A DNA stretch of 64,000 bases, taken from Anaerotalea alkaliphila. Its GTDB lineage: Bacteria > Bacillota > Clostridia > Lachnospirales > Vallitaleaceae. Made by a program: the position numbers and the translations under genes. Location of the stretch: contig NZ_JAAEEH010000013.1 in the NCBI RefSeq assembly GCF_010179735.1, forward strand, positions 1 to 64,000, read 5' to 3'. Of this stretch, positions 34,821 through 41,906 are shown one piece after another (position 1 is the stretch's first letter; every line of letters starts with the position of its first letter). Under the pieces are notes generated by a model. It was not told the origin of the DNA and did not search any database. It worked only from the letters and a program-made list of their open reading frames with translations.

Positions 34821-35498
34821 CTATTGGTTCATCAAGGTGTTCATGATGTTGATAACAGCCGGGCCCAGGATGACCACGAAGATGGAGGGGAAGATGAAGA
34901 GGATCAGGGGGAAGAGCATCTTGATGGGGGCCTGCATGGCCTTCTCCCGGGCCGCCTGCTTTCGCCGCTCCCGGATCTGGGCCGACTCGATCCGGAGCAC
35001 GTTCCCCAGGCTCACCCCCAGGGTGTCCGCCTGGATCAGGGAGGTCACGAAGGTGGACAGGTCCTTCACCTCGCAGCGGGCGGCCATGTTCTTCAGGGCC
35101 GTCTTCCGGTCGATGCCCATCTTGATCTCCTTCAGGGTCTTCCCGAACTCCTCCCCCAGTTCCCCGGGGATGCTTTCCACCACCTTGGCCATGGCCCCCT
35201 CGAAGGAGAGCCCCGCCTCCACGCTGGCGGTGATCAGGTCCAGGGTGAAGGGGATTTCCTTGGCCAGCCGGTACCGCCGCTTCCTCTCCTGGCTCCTGGC
35301 CAGCAGGCCGTTTTGCTTCTTCTCCACCTGTTCCTTTTTGCCCTTCTCCTTCTGCCCGCCCTGGAGCTGTCCCCCATAGGAGACGGCTTCTTCCAGGCGC
35401 TCCTGGAGGCGGAGCCTGTCCCGGAAGAGGAAGAGGAACAGGCCGTAAAGGCCCACCGCCGCAGCGAGGAAGACCATCAACAGATTCGTTCCGGACAT
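34821..35498 (-). CDS. tadC: Tad pilus inner-membrane protein TadC
   Basis: 225 residues: one N-terminal helix, a basic cytoplasmic region with a GspF-like (T2SSF) domain (IPFTLDLITASVEAGLSFE, DLSTFVTSLIQADTLGVSLG) and two C-terminal helices (FPLILFIFPSIFVVILGPAVI). Together with TadB it forms the platform of the pilus motor. It is 13 bp after tadB. Confidence 0.92.
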   Translation of the reverse strand: MSGTNLLMVFLAAAVGLYGLFLFLFRDRLRLQERLEEAVSYGGQLQGGQKEKGKKEQVEKKQNGLLARSQERKRRYRLAKEIPFTLDLITASVEAGLSFEGAMAKVVESIPGELGEEFGKTLKEIKMGIDRKTALKNMAARCEVKDLSTFVTSLIQADTLGVSLGNVLRIESAQIRERRKQAAREKAMQAPIKMLFPLILFIFPSIFVVILGPAVINIMNTLMNQ

Positions 35499-35511
35499 GC
35501 GCGTTCCCTCC

Positions 35512-36471
35512 TTAGAAGTCGACCTTGACGATTTTGCTGATCAGATAGATGCCGATGAATTGGTTGAAAAGGGCTATTCCCAATAATATCCGTCCGACAT
35601 CATTGATGAATAGTGTCAAAATGTACTCCTTATTGATTACATAGAAAATAAGCCCCAAGAAAACAGGCAATAAAGATACAATAATCCCGGACATCTTCCC
35701 CTGGGCCGTAAGGGCCCGGAGTTCGTTGTTGATGTTCTGCCGTTCCCGGATGGTCTCGTTGATCTTCTCCAGGATTTCCGACAGGTTCCCGCCGATGTCC
35801 TTCTGGATCAGGATGGCGTTGAGGATCAGCTGCAGGTCCTGGGAGGGCACCCTAAGCTGGAGGTTCTCCATGGACTCCTCCATGGACTTCCCGAAGGACA
35901 TGTCCCGGAGCAGCTTCTTGAATTCCTTGGCCATGGGGTCCCTGGATTCATCGGACACCAAAGCCAGGGCCTGCATGAAGGAATAGCCCGCCTTCAAGGC
36001 GTTGGCGATGACGGTGATCCCATCGTTGATCTGCTCGTCGAAGTCCTTGATCCGCTTGGCCTTCTTCTGCTTCAGGAAGGCCATGCCCAGCATCCAGAAC
36101 ACCACACCGAAGACGATGCCAAGGACCGGGGTGTCGAAGAGGATCTGGGCCAGCAGCCCCCCCAGCAGGGAGAACACGAAGCGCAGGACGGTGAATTCCG
36201 CCGGCTTGATCCCCAGGTCCGCCTGGACCAGGAGCAGCCCCAGGTCCTGGCCCCTCCTGGACTCCAGGACTCTGGCCGGGACCAGCCGGGCCATCCGTTC
36301 CATGACCCCCAGGTCCTGCCGCTCATGCAGACGCTCCAGGGGGATGGACAGGTCCTGCCCGTAGTGCTGGAGGCTGTCCATGGGCTTGGACTGGAGGAGC
36401 ACCCGCTGGAGCAGGACCAGGAAAATGGTGAAGAACGCCAGAAAGCTGGCGGCTAGCACAAGGAACAGCAT
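35512..36471 (-). CDS. tadB: Tad pilus inner-membrane protein TadB
   Basis: 319 residues with an N-terminal helix, a T2SSF domain (INDGITVIANALKAGYSFMQAL, DLQLILNAILIQKDIGGNLSE) and two C-terminal hydrophobic regions. The last 150-180 bp of the gene (about 35530-35700) are AT-rich compared with the rest, odd in this GC-rich operon. It lies 21 bp after tadA. Confidence 0.92.
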   Translation of the reverse strand: MLFLVLAASFLAFFTIFLVLLQRVLLQSKPMDSLQHYGQDLSIPLERLHERQDLGVMERMARLVPARVLESRRGQDLGLLLVQADLGIKPAEFTVLRFVFSLLGGLLAQILFDTPVLGIVFGVVFWMLGMAFLKQKKAKRIKDFDEQINDGITVIANALKAGYSFMQALALVSDESRDPMAKEFKKLLRDMSFGKSMEESMENLQLRVPSQDLQLILNAILIQKDIGGNLSEILEKINETIRERQNINNELRALTAQGKMSGIIVSLLPVFLGLIFYVINKEYILTLFINDVGRILLGIALFNQFIGIYLISKIVKVDF

Positions 36472-36492
36472 GGTACCCCTCCTTACCGATTG

Positions 36493-37851
36493 TCACATGG
36501 TGCTGAACATGTCCTCCTGGACATGGATGCCCCGTTCCTTCAGCTTGTCCATGAATTTGGGCACGATGCCCGTGAAGGCGAAGTCCCCCTGGAGCTTCCC
36601 CTTGCCGTCCAGACCCTTGGCCTCGAAACGGAAGATGTCCTGGAGGATGATGACCTCCCCTTCCATCCCCTGGACCTCGGTGATGTGGGTGATCTTCCGG
36701 CTTCCGTCCACCAGACGGCTCTGCTGCACGATCAGGTCCACCGCCGAGGAGATCTGCTCCCGGATGGCCTTCACCGGAAGGTTCATGCCGGACATGAGGA
36801 CCATGGTCTCCAGCCTTGCGAGCATGTCCCGGGGGGTGTTGGCGTGGCCGGTGGTGAGGGAGCCGTCATGGCCGGTGTTCATGGCCTGGAGCATGTCCAG
36901 GCTCTCCCCGGAGCGGACCTCCCCCACGATGATCCTGTCCGGACGCATCCGGAGGCTGTTCCTGACCAGGTCCCGGATGCTCACCTCCCCCTTCCCCTCG
37001 ATGTTGACGGGCCGGGTCTCCAATCGGACCACATGGGTCTGGGAGAGCTGCAGCTCCGCCGCATCCTCGATGGTGACGATCCGCTCGTCCTCGGGGATGA
37101 AGGAGGACAGCACGTTCAGGGTGGTGGTCTTTCCGCTGCCGGTGCCGCCGGAGACCACGATGTTCAGCCTTCCTTCCACGCAGAGCCGGAGGATGTCCGC
37201 CATCCGGGAGTTCAGGGTCCCGAAGCCCACCAGGTCGTTCACCTGCAGGGGATCCTCCGCGAACTTCCGGATGGTGATGGAAGGGCCGTCCAGGGCCAGG
37301 GGAGGGATGACGGCGTTCACACGGGACCCGTTGGGCAGCCGGGCGTCCACCATGGGGGAGCTCTCGTCGATCCGCCTTCCGATGGGGGAGACGATCTTCT
37401 TGATCACATGGAGCACATGGTTGTTGTCCTTGAACTTGGCGTCGGTCAGGACCAGCTTCCCCTTCCTCTCCACATACACGTGGTCGGGACCGTTCACCAT
37501 GATTTCCGTGATGCTGCTGTCCGCCAGCAGGCCGGTGATGGGGCCGAAGCCGATGATTTCGTCCATGAGCTCCTCCCGGGCCTTGTTCTTCTGGCTCATG
37601 GTCATGTTCAGGGCTTCGGTCTCGATGTGCTTGGCCAGGATTTCGCTGATCTGGCGCTTCAGCTCCTGGTTCTGGTCGGAAATCTCGTCGAAGTCTATGT
37701 CCAGGTCCTCGATGGCGCTGTTCTGGATCCGCATCTTCATGGCGATGTAGGGGTCCTGCTCCTTCTCCGGCTGCTTGCCCTTGAGGGCCGGCTGGGAGGG
37801 TCTGGACCTTTCATCCGTCTGGGCTTCATTCAATCTTTTGATCAGCGACAT
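36493..37851 (-). CDS. tadA: Tad pilus assembly ATPase TadA/CpaF
   Basis: 452 residues of the secretion-ATPase superfamily. The N-terminal region is charged, the core has Walker A VVSGGTGSGKTTT, the Asp box (VTIEDAAELQLSQ), Walker B (DRIIVGEVRSGESLDML) and the His box (TGHDGSLTTGHANTPRDML). It powers Flp pilus extension and perhaps retraction. It follows tadZ by 22 bp. Confidence 0.95.
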   Translation of the reverse strand: MSLIKRLNEAQTDERSRPSQPALKGKQPEKEQDPYIAMKMRIQNSAIEDLDIDFDEISDQNQELKRQISEILAKHIETEALNMTMSQKNKAREELMDEIIGFGPITGLLADSSITEIMVNGPDHVYVERKGKLVLTDAKFKDNNHVLHVIKKIVSPIGRRIDESSPMVDARLPNGSRVNAVIPPLALDGPSITIRKFAEDPLQVNDLVGFGTLNSRMADILRLCVEGRLNIVVSGGTGSGKTTTLNVLSSFIPEDERIVTIEDAAELQLSQTHVVRLETRPVNIEGKGEVSIRDLVRNSLRMRPDRIIVGEVRSGESLDMLQAMNTGHDGSLTTGHANTPRDMLARLETMVLMSGMNLPVKAIREQISSAVDLIVQQSRLVDGSRKITHITEVQGMEGEVIILQDIFRFEAKGLDGKGKLQGDFAFTGIVPKFMDKLKERGIHVQEDMFSTM

Positions 37852-37873
37852 GGCTCTTCACTCCTTGCTGGAA

Positions 37874-39034
37874 TCACGCATCCAGCTTGCAACACATCTC
37901 TTGGATTTTCTTCATGAACCTGCCGGGAATGGCGGCCTTCCGCGCGCAGAGGGGACTTCCCAGGTTGACGCTCTGGGAGACGGCTTTGGGGTCGCTGGGC
38001 AGGATGTCCAGCATGTGCTCCCCGAAGACTTCGGCGATCTCCTTCTCCTTCAGTCCCGCCCCTTCCCCCGACCGGTTCAGGACCACCTTCACCTTCTCCC
38101 GGCTGTACTGGAGGGTGCCCATCACGTTGATGGCCAGCTTGGTGTTCTTCACCGAGGGCAGGTCCAGGGTGCTCACCAGCACCACCTTGTCGGCCACGTC
38201 CAGGGCGTAGAGGGTGGTTTCGTCGTAGTTCACCCCGGTGTCCACCAGGATGTAGTCGTAGTGCTTCTTCACCGTGCCGAAGACTTTCTCCAGCACCCCC
38301 CTGGAGATGTACTCCCCCCCTTCCGGGGACTTGGGGGCCAGCAGGACATCCACCTGGTCGTTGAAGGGAACCAGGTATTCGGACATGCTTTCGAAGCTTT
38401 CCAGCTGGTTCCCGTCCACCATGTCCAGGATGTTCTTCCTGTCGTTCATTCCCATGAGGATGCCTAAGTCCCCGTACTTCAGGTCCAGGTCCACCAGCAG
38501 GGTCCGGGTCTTCTCCCTGCCCTTGCAGCGGCTCATGGAAAGGGCGGCGTTTACGGCCACCACCGACTTGCCCACCCCGCCCTTGGCGCTGTAGAAGGCG
38601 AAGATCTTGGTCTCCTTGTCCGGGGCCCCTTCGGCCTTCCTGGGCCTGGGCCTGTACTTGGCGTAGGTCTCCACCAGGGTCCCCACCAGGCTGTCGTATT
38701 CCACCGGCTTGATCAGGTATTCCTTGGCTCCGGAGAACATGGCCTTCCGGAGGTATTCGTTCTCCCCCTGGACGGACATCATCACCACGATGACCTCCGG
38801 ATGCTTGCTGGTGATGGCTTCGGTTGCCAGCAGGCCGTTCATCTTGGGCATGTTGATGTCCATCAGGACAACGTCCGGTTTCAGCCGGGGAACCAGTTCC
38901 AGGACCTCCAGGCCGTCGGCCGCATGGCCCACCACCTGGAACTTCCCCTTCTCCAGCTCCAGGATCTTGGCGATGAGGCTCCGGGTTTCCTCCACATCGT
39001 CCGCAATCAGCACTTTAATCTTGTCCAATCCCAT
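37874..39034 (-). CDS. tadZ: TadZ/CpaE-like protein with receiver and ParA-type ATPase domains
   Basis: 386 residues. The N-terminal domain is a full receiver (ADDVEETR, Asp in VVLMDINMPKMNG, Lys in LIKPVEY), so it may be phosphorylated rather than degenerate. The C-terminal half is a deviant-Walker ATPase with FYSAKGGVGKSVVAVNAAL, DLDLKYGDLG and VLVSTLDLPS. TadZ positions the pilus machine at the pole. The ATG at 39034 is preferred to a GTG at 39037. Its start overlaps the cpaB end by 20 bp. Confidence 0.9.
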   Translation of the reverse strand: MGLDKIKVLIADDVEETRSLIAKILELEKGKFQVVGHAADGLEVLELVPRLKPDVVLMDINMPKMNGLLATEAITSKHPEVIVVMMSVQGENEYLRKAMFSGAKEYLIKPVEYDSLVGTLVETYAKYRPRPRKAEGAPDKETKIFAFYSAKGGVGKSVVAVNAALSMSRCKGREKTRTLLVDLDLKYGDLGILMGMNDRKNILDMVDGNQLESFESMSEYLVPFNDQVDVLLAPKSPEGGEYISRGVLEKVFGTVKKHYDYILVDTGVNYDETTLYALDVADKVVLVSTLDLPSVKNTKLAINVMGTLQYSREKVKVVLNRSGEGAGLKEKEIAEVFGEHMLDILPSDPKAVSQSVNLGSPLCARKAAIPGRFMKKIQEMCCKLDA

Positions 39035-40031
39035 CACTTCCTTCGCTCATTCCGGGCAGCACGGGAATGCGGATTCCTGTGCCCGTGACGATCATGCTGT
39101 CGTCCGTTACGCCGTTGACCTGCTGCAGCAGGAGCTGCCGGGATTCATCCCCATAGAACCGGAGGCTGATGCTCTTCAAGGTGTCCCCGCTCTTGATGAC
39201 ATAATGGATGTAGCGGTCGTAAGGGGGCTTGACCGGTGCCGGTGCCGGAGGCGGTACGGCTCCCGCCTCCCCCTCCACAGTCGGGACAGGGGTCTGGACC
39301 ACCGGAAGCGGCACCGGGAGAACCGCTTCCGCCTTGGCCCCTTCCGTGTCGTAGAGGAAGTCTTGGGTGAAGGGCCGCAGGACCATGGTCAAGTCGCCTA
39401 AGCTCCTGGCCATGACCAGTTCCTCCACCTCCGGCAACGGGACCGCCAGGGTCACCAGATACTCTTCCGGTGTTTCCGCCCGGGCGGTGTTCCGGTCCAT
39501 GTTCTTGTCGATGGCCAGGACCTGGAGGTTCTGGTGGATGAGCTTGGCCATGGCCGGCCGTGCCGAAGCGATGGGCTCGACCACCGCCCCGGCAAACAGG
39601 ACCAGGTCCACGAAGTCTCCCGGACGGACCAGGTCCGAGACCCCCGCCACCTTGGTGACCGGGATGGACATGGCCCTGTGGTTCCCGGTGAACTTCATGG
39701 ACAGCAGGGCATCCGCCGTCTGGACCATCTTGGCGGTGGTGAACCGCTCCCCGGCAAGGATCTCCTCCTGGGTGTACTTGCCCACCAGCTGGCTCCGGTC
39801 GTTGATGTAACCCTCCTGGGGGCCCTCCAGCATCCTCGGGACGCTTTCCAGCATGGACTCCTCCACCAGGGCCATGGCCGGTATGTCCACGGAAGCCACC
39901 AGCACGGAGACCTCCTGGGGCTCCTGGGCCTTCTTCTCCTCCAGGGATTTCAGATATCCGTATACGGCCAGGGTGGCCAGCAACGCGAACAGCACCGCAT
40001 ACAGCAGCAGGCGCTTTCCCAGTTTGTCCAT
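39015..40031 (-). CDS. cpaB: CpaB/RcpC pilus protein with a C-terminal LysM domain
   Basis: 338 residues: an N-terminal membrane helix, an SAF-type CpaB domain (VLVASVDIPAMALVEESML, then SIPVTKVAGVSDLVRPGDFVDLVL), a Pro/Ala/Val-rich linker (about 245-275) and a C-terminal LysM motif (YVIKSGDTLKSISLRFYGD). LysM binds peptidoglycan, which would tie the pilus basal body to the wall in a monoderm. In diderms CpaB interacts with the secretin instead. Strong AAGGAGG RBS. Confidence 0.9.
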   Translation of the reverse strand: MDKLGKRLLLYAVLFALLATLAVYGYLKSLEEKKAQEPQEVSVLVASVDIPAMALVEESMLESVPRMLEGPQEGYINDRSQLVGKYTQEEILAGERFTTAKMVQTADALLSMKFTGNHRAMSIPVTKVAGVSDLVRPGDFVDLVLFAGAVVEPIASARPAMAKLIHQNLQVLAIDKNMDRNTARAETPEEYLVTLAVPLPEVEELVMARSLGDLTMVLRPFTQDFLYDTEGAKAEAVLPVPLPVVQTPVPTVEGEAGAVPPPAPAPVKPPYDRYIHYVIKSGDTLKSISLRFYGDESRQLLLQQVNGVTDDSMIVTGTGIRIPVLPGMSEGSDGIGQD

Positions 40032-40053
40032 GGGGTTCCTCCTTGTGTCTTGC

Positions 40054-40998
40054 TTATTTTGTCATCTTGTAGCCGTAGGCGCCGGTGTCCCAGGCCTCAC
40101 CGCTTGTATCGATCTCCCCCGGGGCTATGAACCGCAGGAAGGTGCCCGTCAGGACATTCCTGCTGGTGGACGCGTAGTCTTCAATGAAGAACTGGGCGAA
40201 CCCCACAATCTGCACGGATTTGCTTCCGGAAACCTCCAGGGTGGATACGATGGGGATGGTCCACAGCCTGGGGGATCCAGGAAGCACCGTGCTCCTGGTC
40301 GCCGCAGGGTCTTTGGCGATGGTGTCCTCCACCGCCTTCTTGGTCTGTGGCTTCACCCCGGTGTCCGTTTCCTTCCAATCCCCGATCTTGACAGGTCCTG
40401 TGTATCCGTTCCTGATCAGTTCGTAAAAGGTGTTGGCGTTCACGTTCTCGTCGGCGGACTTGGGCTTGATGTAGATCGCATTGTAGTTGCCGCTGTAGCC
40501 GTCCCCGGGACCTTCCAGCAGCTGGACCTGGTCCCCATAGGAATAGGGGAAATATTCCATGGCAAAGGGACGGAGCCCCATGTTTGCGCTTGCCAGGGGG
40601 CCCACGACGATTTCGTTTTCGGCCGCTACGGTCCCCTGGCCGATTCCCAGCACTGGGGCGAAGAAAAGGTTCAGCTCCCTGGCGGCCTGGAGGGAAATGC
40701 TGCTTCCCCCTTCTCCGATGGAGATCGCCACTTCCGCCGGGTCGATGCCGTTCTTGGCAAGGTACCCTTCCGCTTCGGACCGGGCCAGGGCGGATTTGTC
40801 CGGAAGGTAAGCCGCTCCCGCCAAGGCCGCCGCATCGATGCCGTTGGACAGCTTCACCCGCTCCGCATAGAGATAGCCCACATCCAGCACCAGGGCCGCA
40901 AAACCCAAAAAGGCCACCATCCCTGCGGCGACCAAGATTGTGACGCTTCCCCTATTATACCAGCTTTCTTGCATTTTTCCACGGATTTTTTTCTGCAT
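40054..40998 (-). CDS. tadG: TadG-like pilus protein (Flp-pilus assembly, Tad N-terminal domain)
   Basis: 314 residues. The N terminus is the Tad/TadG type (RGSVTILVAAGMVAFLGFAALVLDVG), one membrane helix with the rest outside the cell; a short N-terminal cytoplasmic part precedes it. The central and C-terminal part has no recognised domain (no von Willebrand A motif seen). TadG-type proteins are minor pilus components. GAGGTGG RBS; 9 bp after tadE, 22 bp before cpaB. Confidence 0.85.
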   Translation of the reverse strand: MQKKIRGKMQESWYNRGSVTILVAAGMVAFLGFAALVLDVGYLYAERVKLSNGIDAAALAGAAYLPDKSALARSEAEGYLAKNGIDPAEVAISIGEGGSSISLQAARELNLFFAPVLGIGQGTVAAENEIVVGPLASANMGLRPFAMEYFPYSYGDQVQLLEGPGDGYSGNYNAIYIKPKSADENVNANTFYELIRNGYTGPVKIGDWKETDTGVKPQTKKAVEDTIAKDPAATRSTVLPGSPRLWTIPIVSTLEVSGSKSVQIVGFAQFFIEDYASTSRNVLTGTFLRFIAPGEIDTSGEAWDTGAYGYKMTK

Positions 40999-41007
40999 TT
41001 TTCCACC

Positions 41008-41385
41008 TCACTCCACGCGCATGGCCACTTGGGCCCTCAAGGGGACCCCCTCGCCGATGATGTTTCCGATCAGGGGGATCAATGTCTGATGGTTGTAGGT
41101 CATCGCTACCACCGCATCCTGCCCCCGGACCCGGGTGGCCGGGGTGACCGTCACCGTAAGCCGAGCCAGGTCCAGGGTGGGAAGGTTGGACTGCACCTCC
41201 AACGTTATCTGGGCGTCGGTCCCCCCCAGGGAGGCCAGCCGGGCCCCCTCCCGGGCGGCGTGGTTGATGCCCAGATAGGCATGGAGGATCAGGCCGAACT
41301 CCAGCATGCCCGTCAGGATCAGGATCAGGATGGGCAGGACCAGGGCGAACTCCACCATGGCCTGTCCCTTGTTGTTGCCAACCAT
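41008..41385 (-). CDS. tadE: TadE-like pseudopilin
   Basis: 125 residues with the TadE signature NKGQAMVEFALVLPILILIL near the N terminus and a variable outer domain. It is processed like Flp by a prepilin peptidase (TadV/CpaA), not found in the window. The ATG at 41385 has a consensus AAAGGAGGTG site; a longer frame would run through the structured leader. It opens the part of the pilus operon after the intergenic element. Confidence 0.9.
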   Translation of the reverse strand: MVGNNKGQAMVEFALVLPILILILTGMLEFGLILHAYLGINHAAREGARLASLGGTDAQITLEVQSNLPTLDLARLTVTVTPATRVRGQDAVVAMTYNHQTLIPLIGNIIGEGVPLRAQVAMRVE

Positions 41386-41400
41386 GGAACCACCTCCTTT

Positions 41401-41482
41401 CAAGTGAAAGGGACGTCCCTTCTCCAGCCCGGCGGACACCGGGCGGTTGTCCGTAACAGGCTGGAGACGAAACGTCCCTTTG
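41401..41482. repeat. three-tier palindromic element in the flp-tadE gap
   Basis: Nested arms pair across the element: AAAGGGACG with CGTCCCTTT, CTCCAGCC with GGCTGGAG, and CGGACA with TGTCCG. It ends 15 bp before the tadE start, so it would fold in the leader. GGGACGTTTCGTCTCC-type sequence suggests a dispersed REP element; a regulatory RNA is the alternative. A TATAAC with TTGACA only 15 bp upstream (41484-41510) could be a weak promoter. Confidence 0.5.
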
Positions 41483-41572
41483 GTTATAGCTGTCTATCCA
41501 TGCTGTCAATACAATGTCTACTGGATTTTATCATCTAGCATTTCCATGCTGGATTTCTTGGCAATTCTATCA

Positions 41573-41770
41573 CTAACTAGACTGTGCTGTATTAAGAGCT
41601 CCTAATACTGAATTGAAAATGGCTTGCAACGGTTCCCCGAACAATACTAAGATTGCTACGACTACCACCGAAATCAATCCAATAATCAACGCGTACTCCA
41701 CCATGCCCTGTCCTTCTTCATTCTGCAAGCTCGCCTTCATCAAAGCCAACATGTTCATCAGATACAACAT
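41573..41770 (-). CDS. flp: Flp-type pilin
   Basis: The 65-residue major pilin of the Tad pilus: a short leader with NEEGQG, the cleavage site before MVEYALIIGLISVVVVAIL, then a short tail. The Glu at mature position 3 and Tyr at 4 are the Flp signature. GGAGG lies 8 nt before the ATG. It is upstream of all tad genes, separated from tadE by 187 bp with a hairpin and the palindromic element, an arrangement that gives more pilin than machine. Confidence 0.95.
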   Translation of the reverse strand: MLYLMNMLALMKASLQNEEGQGMVEYALIIGLISVVVVAILVLFGEPLQAIFNSVLGALNTAQSS

Positions 41771-41839
41771 AATGTCTTCCTCCTTTTATCCTTATCGCTT
41801 GGGGTTCTTCTTTAGTTCCGTTCCCTTGCATTTCTTGTC

Positions 41840-41859
41840 TTGTCCTTATTATAGGACAA
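41840..41859. promoter_or_regulatory. palindrome over a candidate flp -10
   Basis: TTGTCCT-N6-AGGACAA (41840-41859) encloses TATAAT on the minus strand (41848-41853), about 70 bp before flp. No good -35 is seen, which suggests an activator-dependent promoter or repressor site. Two overlapping palindromes (41894-41914) lie at the aminopeptidase stop codon. Confidence 0.45.
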
Positions 41860-41906
41860 AGGAGGCTTGCTGCATAGATTCGCATGGTCCCAACCCATAT
41901 GGGACT

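Noticed and set aside
35512-41770. Reading the tad locus as a type II secretion or competence operon
   Set aside because: flp signature, TadE/TadG, CpaB and TadZ with CpaF-type ATPase are specific to Tad pili.
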